A stretch of DNA of 58,587 bases, from the NCBI GenBank assembly GCA_937981575.1, contig CALJNR010000078.1, positions 1 to 58,587 of the forward strand. The letters are read 5' to 3'. Of the stretch, positions 52,240-58,587 are shown in pieces; within the stretch, counting starts at the first letter, position 1, and each line of letters starts with the position of its first letter. Below the pieces are notes generated by a model, which saw only the letters and a list, made by a program, of their open reading frames with translations, had not been told where the DNA came from and ran no database searches. Origin of the DNA: an uncultured Clostridia bacterium (GTDB lineage Bacteria; Bacillota; Clostridia; Lachnospirales; Cellulosilyticaceae). A program made the position numbers and the translations under genes.

Positions 52240-52923
52240 ATGATAGATATAGCACAAACAATAGATCATACGTGTTTAAAACCTACTGCAACAGAGGAAG
52301 ATATTAAAAAGTTATGCGAAGAAGCAGCGCAATATCATTTCAAAACAGTATGTGTGCCTGCTTGTTATGTTGCAATGGCAACACACCTTTTATCAGGGAC
52401 TTCTGTAGGCGTGACAACAGTAGTAGGATTTCCTTTAGGATACACAACAACAGCAGCCAAAGCTTTTGAAGCAAGAGAAGCTGTACTTAATGGGGCATCT
52501 GATATTGACATGGTTATTAATATTGGAGCCCTCAAGAACAAAAAATATGATTATATAAAATATGATATTGAGGAAGTTGTGAAAGCAGCAAAAGAAACTG
52601 ATTTCAATGTCATTGTTAAAGTTATTATCGAAACCTGTTACCTGGATGAAGATGAAATTACAAAAGTAACTGAAATAGTAGTTGAAGCAGGCGCTGACTT
52701 TGTAAAAACATCAACTGGATTTGGTACAGGAGGGGCGACAATAGAGCATATTAAGCTGATGAAAGGTATAGTCGGGGATAAAATTAAAATCAAAGCATCA
52801 GGAGGGATAAGCAGTCACGATGATGCTAAAGCGCTTGTTGCAGCGGGGGCCGACAGGTTAGGAACGAGCAAAAGCATTGCCATTATAACTGGAGATGAGC
52901 CAGCTCATCAAGCCGGATATTAA
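52240..52923 (+). CDS. deoC: Deoxyribose-phosphate aldolase
   Basis: This 227-residue class I aldolase cleaves 2-deoxyribose 5-phosphate to acetaldehyde and glyceraldehyde 3-phosphate during deoxynucleoside breakdown. The Schiff-base lysine is Lys156 in FVKTSTGFGTGG. The proton relay uses Asp90 (SDIDMVIN) and Lys185 (IKIKASGGI). CLKPTAT near the N-terminus is also conserved. AAAGGAG lies before the ATG. No other nucleoside genes are adjacent. A hairpin follows 58 bases after the stop. Confidence 0.96.
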   Translation: MIDIAQTIDHTCLKPTATEEDIKKLCEEAAQYHFKTVCVPACYVAMATHLLSGTSVGVTTVVGFPLGYTTTAAKAFEAREAVLNGASDIDMVINIGALKNKKYDYIKYDIEEVVKAAKETDFNVIVKVIIETCYLDEDEITKVTEIVVEAGADFVKTSTGFGTGGATIEHIKLMKGIVGDKIKIKASGGISSHDDAKALVAAGADRLGTSKSIAIITGDEPAHQAGY

Positions 52924-52981
52924 GGAAAGGCTGATGTATTTATTAGATAAGTCAGATTGTTTGTTGTAAGTTTTTCGAAAT

Positions 52982-53002
52982 CCTCCAGCTTAGGCCTGGA
53001 GG
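52982..53002 (+). promoter_or_regulatory. Hairpin containing the ribosome binding site of the small gene before cheV
   Basis: CCTCCAG (52982-52988) and CTGGAGG (52996-53002) form a 7-bp stem around a 7-base loop. The right arm contains GGAGG, the Shine-Dalgarno site located eight bases before the ATG at 53011. The weakly T-rich TATTTTAA after it could also let the stem act as a deoC terminator. Folding would hide the ribosome binding site. Confidence 0.65.
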
Positions 53003-53010
53003 TATTTTAA

Positions 53011-53193
53011 ATGAGCGAAATAGAACATGATAAAGCCGGTAATTCTCATAAACATTTAGTGGATAGAATTGAATTTAACAAGCAATTAATATATAATGAA
53101 AATAAGTCAAAAAATGTTATAAAAAGAAGAATGTTTGATGATACAAAAGCATTAAGGCAAGAAATTATAATCGTTAAGGAAGTGATACAATGA
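53011..53193 (+). CDS. Small charged protein translationally coupled to cheV
   Basis: This is a 60-residue soluble, highly charged, probably helical protein (EFNKQLIYNENKSKNVIKRRMF and ALRQEIIIVKEVIQ). It has GGAGG eight bases before the ATG, and its stop overlaps the cheV start in ATGA, so I regard it as a real gene. No family recognised. The pairing with cheV suggests a small partner in chemotaxis signalling, or a leader peptide that couples cheV translation to unfolding of the hairpin at 52982. Both ideas are inference. Confidence 0.62.
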   Translation: MSEIEHDKAGNSHKHLVDRIEFNKQLIYNENKSKNVIKRRMFDDTKALRQEIIIVKEVIQ

Positions 53194-54089
53194 AAAGTTC
53201 GGTATTGTTAGAGGCAGGAACAGGAGAAGTAGAAATTATTGTATTTATTGTAAATGGCAATGCTTATTGTATCAATGTGCTGAAAACCAGAGAAATTATA
53301 CGATTAAGTGAAGTGCGCCCAGGGGCAGTAGACAATAAAAGTATATTAGGTCTTGCCAGTGTAAGAGATAAGGTGATGACAGTAGTTGATCTAAGCTATA
53401 TCCTTGATAAAAAACAAACAGATTTATCAGAATCTAAAATGGCACTTGTTTGTGAGTTTAACAGACAAGAGATTATGTTTGTTGTAGACAGTATAGTTGG
53501 CATACAGCGTGTGAAATGGGCAGATATTGCTAAACCGGACGGACTCTTAAAGGCATCTTTGGCTGTTGGTAATATTCTTACAGACAATGGCATACTTTTA
53601 TTATTAGATTTTGAAAAGATTGTTACGGATCTTTCGGATTCAGAAAATGTTTATCTCAAAAAGAAGGCAACAATGACCTCGAAGACCGAAAGAGAAGGGA
53701 AGAAAGTTTTTATTGCTGAAGATTCGAAGACCATCAGAAGCCTGTTAAAAGAAGTACTCATTGCTGCAGGCTATATCAATCTTACACTCTTTGATAATGG
53801 CCAGGATGCTCTTAGAGCTATTTATGAAATCAAAGAAAAACATGGAGCAGCATTTAATAAAGGTGTAGATCTCCTGATTACAGATATCGAGATGCCGATT
53901 TTAGATGGGCATACTGTAACTAGAAGAATAAAAGAAGACCCTATATTAAATGAACTGCCTGTAATTATTTTTTCTTCACTTATTACAGATGACCTTTTTC
54001 ATAAGGGTGAAAAAGTAGGAGCAGATAGACAAATCAGCAAACCATCTATAGATGGGCTTGTGGCATCTCTTGACGAATTGTTGTTTTAG
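53190..54089 (+). CDS. cheV: Chemotaxis coupling protein CheV
   Basis: This 299-residue protein has an N-terminal CheW domain (about 12-150, with EIIVFIVNGNAYCINVLKTREI and LGLASVRDKVMTVVDL) and a C-terminal response-regulator receiver (about 170-299). Receiver landmarks are Glu177-Asp178, the phosphorylation site Asp232 in LLITDIEMP and Lys284. CheV couples receptors to CheA and adjusts sensitivity when phosphorylated. With the chemoreceptor at 11425-13479 it indicates a motile, chemotactic cell. Translation is coupled to the small upstream gene. Confidence 0.94.
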   Translation: MKSSVLLEAGTGEVEIIVFIVNGNAYCINVLKTREIIRLSEVRPGAVDNKSILGLASVRDKVMTVVDLSYILDKKQTDLSESKMALVCEFNRQEIMFVVDSIVGIQRVKWADIAKPDGLLKASLAVGNILTDNGILLLLDFEKIVTDLSDSENVYLKKKATMTSKTEREGKKVFIAEDSKTIRSLLKEVLIAAGYINLTLFDNGQDALRAIYEIKEKHGAAFNKGVDLLITDIEMPILDGHTVTRRIKEDPILNELPVIIFSSLITDDLFHKGEKVGADRQISKPSIDGLVASLDELLF

Positions 54090-54093
54090 GGGC

Positions 54094-54121
54094 TTGACTA
54101 AATAATAAACTTTGATACAAT
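54094..54121 (+). promoter_or_regulatory. Promoter of the hisS-aspS operon
   Basis: A -35 TTGACT (54094-54099), a 16-base spacer and a -10 TACAAT (54116-54121) predict a start near 54128. The leader of about 335 nt contains the T-box. The -35 box begins four bases after the cheV stop region. Confidence 0.72.
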
Positions 54122-54149
54122 ATATACTAATAAAATAAGAAAAATCTAT

Positions 54150-54364
54150 GATGAGAAAGAGTATAATCTTAAAATCAGAGAGTGAGCAAAAGCTGAGAGC
54201 TCACACAAGATTAGAAGACATCTCGGAGAGAGCTTTTGAAATAAAGTAGGGAGCAACGCGTAGCTGGCGTTACAGGCTGATGAGTGCAAGGGCAGAATCT
54301 GCCTTTGAAACAGGGTGGCAACACGGTAATATCGTCCCTGACAGAAATGTCAGGGGCGTTTTTT
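54150..54364 (+). ncRNA. T-box leader of hisS-aspS
   Basis: The T-box sequence AGGGTGGCAACACGG (54312-54326) precedes a terminator. Stem I has the loop-E strand AGAGTA (54158-54163), a 7-bp helix TAATCTT (54164-54170) with AAGATTA (54207-54213), and a distal hairpin GTGAGC/GCTCAC. The 3' side of the specifier loop reads GAAGACAT (54214-54221): GAC is an Asp codon and the overlapping CAT is a His codon. The variable base after TGG is C, which would pair with discriminator G73 as in tRNA-Asp, not with C73 of tRNA-His. CAGGG (54311-54315) can pair with CCCTG (54336-54340) in the antiterminator. Confidence 0.93.
54333..54364 (+). terminator. T-box regulated terminator
   Basis: CGTCCCTGACA, loop GAAA and TGTCAGGGGCG form an 11-bp stem with one G:U pair, followed by TTTTTT. 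Its left arm overlaps the antiterminator pairing partner CCCTG, giving the usual mutually exclusive folds. Confidence 0.93.
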
Positions 54365-54463
54365 ATTTGGGCTGCATCACGCTATATGATGTTTTTATAA
54401 TGATTATGCTGTTTAATGTTTTAGATACACTTTTTTAAGAAGCATAAACAGCCTAGGAAAGGG

Positions 54464-55741
54464 ATGACTATGGAAGAAATTCGTGCACTTAAAGGAACTA
54501 AAGATATTTTTGGAGATGAGATGAGGAAGTGGCTTGATATAGAGGACATCATCAGGAACTTATGTGATGATTTTGGTTTCGGCCAAATCAGAACACCTAT
54601 TTTTGAGTTCACAAAGCTTTTTAAAAGAGGTGTTGGTGAAACAACAGATATTGTTAACAAAGAAATGTATTCCTTTATTGATAAAGGAGAAAATGATATT
54701 ACACTAAAACCAGAAAGTACTGCCGCTGTAGTTCGTGCTTATCTTGAGCATGCTATGTATGCAGATACGCAGCCTACAAAGCTTTATTATATTTCCCCAA
54801 CCTTTAGATATGAGAAGCCGCAGACCGGGCGCCAAAGACAATTTCACCAGTTTGGTATTGAAATGTTTGGCAGTGATTCACCTTCAGCAGATGCAGAAGT
54901 TATCGCTGTTGGGCATACACTTCTTAAAAGATTAGGGATTAAAAAAGTAGAACTGCATATCAACTCTTTAGGCGGGCCTGAGTGCAGAAAACGCTATAAT
55001 GAAACACTGAAGGCCTATCTGCATTCTAAAGAAGAGCGCCTATGTGATCTTTGCAAAGAAAGAATGGATAAAAACCCGCTTAGAGTATTAGACTGTAAAA
55101 ATGAAAAATGTCAAGGGGAACTCACAGATGCACCGACTGTACTCGATACACTTGGTGAAGAATGCAAAGCTCATTTTAAAAAGCTTCAGGAGCTGCTTAC
55201 AGCGATGAATATATCTTTTATAGTAGATCCAAGTATAGTTAGGGGTCTTGATTATTATACGAAAACAGTATTTGAATTTATTTCGAATGATATCGGAGCG
55301 CAAGGGACTGTATGCGGCGGCGGAAGATACGATAAGCTGGTTGAAGAAATAGGCGGCAAACCAACACCGGCAGTAGGATTCGGAGCTGGAATGGAAAGGC
55401 TCCTTCTCGTAAGAGAAGCAGAAAATAAAGATGCATTCAGCGAGGCGTCTCGTGATATCTTTATTGGATACAGAGGAGATGAAGCAATGCTTGAGGCCTT
55501 TAAACTAGTAAATGATTTAAGACAGTCAGGCATCAGCGCAGAAAGTGACCATCTTCAAAGAAGTATAAAGGCGCAGATGAAATATGCCAATAAAATAAAT
55601 GCTAAGTTTTCAGCCATTATTGGAGAAAGTGAGCTTCAGGAACAGTCGGTGCAAATCAAGAATATGGAGACTGGAGAAGCGGTCACTGTACCTTTTATGC
55701 AGCTTGTGGACGTTATGAAAAATATATTAGCTAAGCTGTAA
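54464..55741 (+). CDS. hisS: Histidyl-tRNA synthetase
   Basis: This 425-residue class II synthetase charges tRNA-His. RALKGTKDIFGDE begins the catalytic domain, motif 2 is FRYEKPQTGRQRQFHQFG, the histidine-specific motif is RGLDYYTKTVFEF, and motif 3 includes GFGAGMERLLL. A C-terminal anticodon-binding domain starts near residue 330. The ATG at 54464 and the one at 54470 are both possible; AGGAAAGGG fits either. It is the first gene behind the T-box, with aspS after 87 bases. Confidence 0.97.
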   Translation: MTMEEIRALKGTKDIFGDEMRKWLDIEDIIRNLCDDFGFGQIRTPIFEFTKLFKRGVGETTDIVNKEMYSFIDKGENDITLKPESTAAVVRAYLEHAMYADTQPTKLYYISPTFRYEKPQTGRQRQFHQFGIEMFGSDSPSADAEVIAVGHTLLKRLGIKKVELHINSLGGPECRKRYNETLKAYLHSKEERLCDLCKERMDKNPLRVLDCKNEKCQGELTDAPTVLDTLGEECKAHFKKLQELLTAMNISFIVDPSIVRGLDYYTKTVFEFISNDIGAQGTVCGGGRYDKLVEEIGGKPTPAVGFGAGMERLLLVREAENKDAFSEASRDIFIGYRGDEAMLEAFKLVNDLRQSGISAESDHLQRSIKAQMKYANKINAKFSAIIGESELQEQSVQIKNMETGEAVTVPFMQLVDVMKNILAKL

Positions 55742-55828
55742 GGCAGTTTGATAAAGCTTGCAATTTAGCATTAAAGATTAAGATCATATAAGATAAGATT
55801 TCAGCTTACATTAAACGGAGGTAAACCC

Positions 55829-57619
55829 ATGTCAGAATCAATGCAAGGACTTAAAAGAACCCATCATTGTACAGAGCTTTCAGCTGCTAATATTGGGCAG
55901 GAAGTAGTGGTAACAGGATGGGTACAAAGAAGAAGAAACTTAGGCCAGCTGCTTTTTATTACGCTTAGGGATATTTCAGGCCTGCTGCAGTTATCTTTTG
56001 GTGAAAACACTGAACGTGCTGTATTTGAAAAAGCAGAAACCCTTAGATCAGAGTTTGTTATTGCAGCAAGGGGAGTTGTCGTATCTAGAGGCGAAGATGC
56101 CAATAAATCTATGAAAACAGGCGATATTGAAATAGATGTTAAAGAGCTTCGCATTCTTTCAGAGGCTGAGACAACACCTTTTGAAATTGTAGAAAACAGT
56201 GATGTAAGAGAAGAACTAAGACTTAAATACCGATATCTTGATCTAAGAAGACCGGATATGCAAAAAAATCTGATTCTAAGAAGCAAAGTTGCACAATCTG
56301 CCAGAAGATTTTTAGAAACAGAAGGCTTTTTAGAAGTAGAAACCCCAATTCTTATTAAAAGCTCACCGGAAGGGGCTAGAGATTATATCGTGCCTTCAAG
56401 AGTGCATCCAGGAAGTTTCTACGGATTGCCTCAATCTCCGCAGATCTTTAAGCAGCTCTTAATGGTGTCAGGTTATGACAAGTATTTCCAGATTGCTAAG
56501 TGTTTCCGTGATGAAGACCTTAGGGCAGACAGACAACCGGAGTTTACTCAAATCGATATCGAAATGTCTTTTGTAGATGTTGAAGATGTGATTGGAGTGA
56601 ATGAAAGACTGATTCAAAGAGTATTCAAAGAAGCTATGGCTATGGATATCCAGCTTCCAATTGACAGACTTACTTACAAGGAAGCTATGGACAGGTTTGG
56701 ATCAGATAAGCCAGATATTCGTTTTGGTCTCGAGCTTTGCGACCTTTCAGATATCTTTGAAAACTGTGGTTTTGCAGTATTTGAAAATGCGCTCAAGGAA
56801 GGCGGGGCAATTCGCGGAATCAATGCCAAAGGAATGGGAGATCTGGGACGTAAACAGATAGACAGTCTTGTAGCGTTTGGTAAGGATTTTGGTGCAAAAG
56901 GTGTAGCTTGGCATCAAATTAGACCAGATGGAGAAGAAAAATCATCTTTTGCGAAATTCTTAAATGATGAGACGCTTGTGGCTCTTAAAGAACGCATGAG
57001 CACAGAGCAAGATGATCTTATTCTGATCGTTGCAGATAAACCATCAGTTGTTTATGCTTCACTTGGAGCACTAAGATTAGAAGCAGCTAAGAGACTTGAA
57101 CTCATATCTAAAGATGAATTCAAATTTGTATGGGTTACAGATTTTCCGCTGCTTGAGTTTGATGAAGAAGCCAATAGGTATGTTGCTATGCACCACCCGT
57201 TTACAATGCCAAAAGACGAGGATATCCCTTTGATGCAGACTGACCCAGGGAAAGTTCGTGCAAAAGCTTATGACTTATGTTTAAATGGCTGCGAACTTGG
57301 TGGCGGCAGTATTCGTATTTATCAAAGAGATGTACAGGAACAAATGTTTAAGCTGCTTGGATTTTCAGAAGAAGCAGCATACAGTCAGTTCGGTTATTTG
57401 CTGAATGCCTTTAAATATGGGGTTCCACCTCATGGAGGCCTTGCATTTGGTCTTGACCGCATGATTATGCTGATGTGCAAGGCAGACAGCATACGTGACG
57501 TTATTGCTTTTCCAAAGGTAAAAGATGCAAGCTGCCTGATGACAGAGGCGCCAAGTCCTGTTGAAGACAAACAGCTGGAAGAATTAGCACTTAGCATTAA
57601 AACAAATACAGAAGCATAA
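55829..57619 (+). CDS. aspS: Aspartyl-tRNA synthetase (bacterial type)
   Basis: This 596-residue class IIb synthetase has an N-terminal OB-fold anticodon-binding domain (about 15-105, VVTGWVQRRRNLG), the catalytic core with motif 2 FRDEDLRADRQPEFTQIDIE, the bacterial insertion domain (about 285-420), and motif 3 GLAFGLDRMIMLM. GGSIRIYQRDVQ is also conserved. Whether it is discriminating or also charges tRNA-Asn cannot be told by eye. GGAGG lies eight bases before the ATG. It is the gene whose tRNA the upstream T-box appears to read. Confidence 0.97.
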   Translation: MSESMQGLKRTHHCTELSAANIGQEVVVTGWVQRRRNLGQLLFITLRDISGLLQLSFGENTERAVFEKAETLRSEFVIAARGVVVSRGEDANKSMKTGDIEIDVKELRILSEAETTPFEIVENSDVREELRLKYRYLDLRRPDMQKNLILRSKVAQSARRFLETEGFLEVETPILIKSSPEGARDYIVPSRVHPGSFYGLPQSPQIFKQLLMVSGYDKYFQIAKCFRDEDLRADRQPEFTQIDIEMSFVDVEDVIGVNERLIQRVFKEAMAMDIQLPIDRLTYKEAMDRFGSDKPDIRFGLELCDLSDIFENCGFAVFENALKEGGAIRGINAKGMGDLGRKQIDSLVAFGKDFGAKGVAWHQIRPDGEEKSSFAKFLNDETLVALKERMSTEQDDLILIVADKPSVVYASLGALRLEAAKRLELISKDEFKFVWVTDFPLLEFDEEANRYVAMHHPFTMPKDEDIPLMQTDPGKVRAKAYDLCLNGCELGGGSIRIYQRDVQEQMFKLLGFSEEAAYSQFGYLLNAFKYGVPPHGGLAFGLDRMIMLMCKADSIRDVIAFPKVKDASCLMTEAPSPVEDKQLEELALSIKTNTEA

Positions 57620-57670
57620 TAAATCATTTAATAAAGAAAGTATGAAATTCAATAACAAGTAATAATTATA

Positions 57671-57709
57671 AGAAGAGGTGATTTAAATTTATAAGCCTCT
57701 TCTTTTTTA
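57671..57709 (+). terminator. Terminator of the hisS-aspS operon
   Basis: AAGAAGAGG (57671-57679) and CCTCTTCTT (57697-57705) form a 9-bp stem around a 17-base AT-rich loop, followed by more T residues. Confidence 0.82.
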
Positions 57710-57748
57710 TTGATAAAATTAAATGTATTATGAAAGGTATGATAAAGA

Positions 57749-58468
57749 GTGAAACGAGCGATTGTTATTGGCGCAAGCAGTGGAATAGGAAAAGAGGTTG
57801 CAAGAGAGTTATCAGAAGAAGGATATATTTTAGGTCTAGCGGCCAGAAGAACAGAACTGCTGGAAGGATTAAAAAATGAATTAAACCATCCGGCTTATAT
57901 TCAGCGAGTAGATGTAGGCCAATCTGAAACAGCAACCCAGCTAAGAAGCTTAATAAATAAGCTGGGAGGTCTTGATCTTATTATAATCAGTTCGGGAGTA
58001 GGATTTATTAATACAGAATTAGAGTGGGAGAAAGAAAAGCAGACAATAGAGGTTAATGCACTAGGATTTGCTGCAGTTGCTAACGTTGCTTTTAACTATT
58101 TTGCAAAACAAGGAAGCGGATGTATTGCAGCGATATCTTCAATAGCTGCAATACGAGGAAGTGCAGAGTCACCTTCCTATAGTGCATCTAAATCTTTTGT
58201 TTCTAATTATATGGAAGGACTTAGGTGCAAAGCTAAAAAGCTTAAGAGCAGTATCCAGGTGATTGATATTCAGCCAGGCTTTGTAAATACAGCTATGGCG
58301 CAGGGGGAAGGCTTGTTTTGGGTTGCTGATACTCAAAAAGCCGCAAGGCAGATTGTAAAGGCCATTCATCAGTCAAAAAACAAGGTTTACGTTACTAAAA
58401 GGTGGAGAATCATTGCATATATACTACGTGTGATGCCGGATTGGCTATACTATAAGTTAAATGTATGA
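57749..58468 (+). CDS. Short-chain dehydrogenase/reductase
   Basis: This 239-residue NAD(P)-dependent oxidoreductase has a Rossmann motif GASSGIG (residues 8-14), the arginines AARR near 32 suggesting NADP preference, catalytic Ser131, and Tyr144-x-x-x-Lys148 in YSASK. The C-terminus is hydrophobic (WRIIAYILRVMPDWLYYKLNV), as in a subgroup that may associate with membranes. The substrate is unknown. The GTG start at 57749 is the best in-frame codon; AAAGG lies 11 bases upstream. The last 19 bases overlap a convergent minus-strand gene. Confidence 0.9.
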   Translation: MKRAIVIGASSGIGKEVARELSEEGYILGLAARRTELLEGLKNELNHPAYIQRVDVGQSETATQLRSLINKLGGLDLIIISSGVGFINTELEWEKEKQTIEVNALGFAAVANVAFNYFAKQGSGCIAAISSIAAIRGSAESPSYSASKSFVSNYMEGLRCKAKKLKSSIQVIDIQPGFVNTAMAQGEGLFWVADTQKAARQIVKAIHQSKNKVYVTKRWRIIAYILRVMPDWLYYKLNV

Positions 58469-58587
58469 CAAGAGAACTTTAAAAGGAGTTTCTTAAGAAG
58501 CAGCATAACTAAACCAAGTAAGATAAGTCCCATGCTGGTTAGGATAAAGAAACTTTTTAACTGGGTAAATACACTGGCTGTTTTAGC
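58450..58587 (-). CDS. C-terminal fragment of a membrane protein (runs off the window)
   Basis: An open minus-strand frame of 45 codons enters at the window edge and stops at 58450. It encodes a single long hydrophobic segment followed by a basic tail (LTSMGLILLGLVMLLLKKLLLK), the pattern of the last helix of a multi-pass transporter such as an MFS- or POT-type protein. The identification is weak because only the end is visible. It converges on, and overlaps by 19 bases, the short-chain dehydrogenase gene. Confidence 0.45.
   Translation of the reverse strand, partial: AKTASVFTQLKSFFILTSMGLILLGLVMLLLKKLLLKFSCHTFNL

Noticed and set aside
54150..54364. His-specific T-box, as expected from the first gene
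   Set aside because: The variable base in TGGC does not complement C73 of tRNA-His, and the codon in the best register is GAC; CAT overlaps it but fits the loop less well.
55864..56286. Long minus-strand frames inside aspS, hemL, the chemoreceptor and other strong genes
   Set aside because: They are reverse-frame shadows of clearly identified genes, without ribosome binding sites or family signatures.
1..58587. tRNA, rRNA, prophage or integrative element
   Set aside because: No tRNA cloverleaf, rRNA segment, integrase, transposase or phage structural gene was recognised on either strand.

Overview
This window reads as a chromosomal segment of a low-GC, endospore-forming anaerobic Firmicute of the class Clostridia, probably in the Lachnospirales. 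The genus cannot be fixed from sequence alone; a Cellulosilyticum-like organism is only a guess. Pointers are AT-rich intergenic DNA, strong AAGGAGG-type ribosome binding sites, a SpoVFB-type dipicolinate synthase subunit, a complete oxygen-independent (cobalt-early) cobalamin pathway, a T-box, a VanW protein and CheV. I saw no rRNA, tRNA, CRISPR array, insertion sequence or prophage structure.

Region 1 (1-17.7 kb) handles sugars. Three tandem sugar-binding proteins (73-3163) are followed by an operon of aldolase, LacI regulator, FGGY kinase, GatD-like polyol-phosphate dehydrogenase, PfkB kinase, aldo/keto reductase, FucU mutarotase and aldose epimerase (3376-11226). It has a clear promoter and two near-identical palindromic operators. 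Read as a pathway, the enzymes suggest aldose to polyol to polyol phosphate to ketose phosphate to ketose bisphosphate to trioses, with no phosphotransferase system. A chemoreceptor and a GntR/LacI-type regulator lie on the minus strand. L-fucose isomerase and a second FucU follow, and two copies of one 21-bp sequence in opposite orientation flank the fucI promoter.

Region 2 (17.9-42.8 kb) is cobalamin synthesis. cobT, a small membrane protein and minus-strand spoVFB precede a cobalamin riboswitch. The riboswitch heads a nearly uninterrupted plus-strand series: cobQ, cbiB, cobD, cbiA, cbiC, cbiD, cbiE, cbiT, cbiF, cbiG, cbiH, cbiJ, cbiK, cbiL, hemA, hemC, cobA-hemD, hemL, cbiM, cbiN, cbiQ, cbiO, cobU, cobS. 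This covers tetrapyrrole entry from glutamyl-tRNA, corrin ring construction, cobalt uptake and nucleotide-loop assembly. hemB, a precorrin-2 dehydrogenase, a corrinoid adenosyltransferase and alpha-ribazole phosphatase are not in the window.

Region 3 (42.8-58.6 kb) is mixed housekeeping: a small acetyltransferase, a serine hydrolase, a DUF523/DUF1722 protein, a VanW protein with an unknown partner, small membrane proteins, a lipoprotein, a cation-efflux transporter, an anchored FMN_bind-like protein, a PBECR-like protein, deoC, a small ORF coupled to cheV, a T-box controlled hisS-aspS operon, a short-chain dehydrogenase and the end of a membrane-protein gene.

Structures not explained by ordinary annotation are a family of five intergenic elements of about 110 nt with two hairpins and mutually complementary loops; an apparently aspartate-type T-box in front of hisS; a ribosome binding site inside a hairpin arm ahead of the cheV pair; and the proposed non-PTS reductive polyol route.
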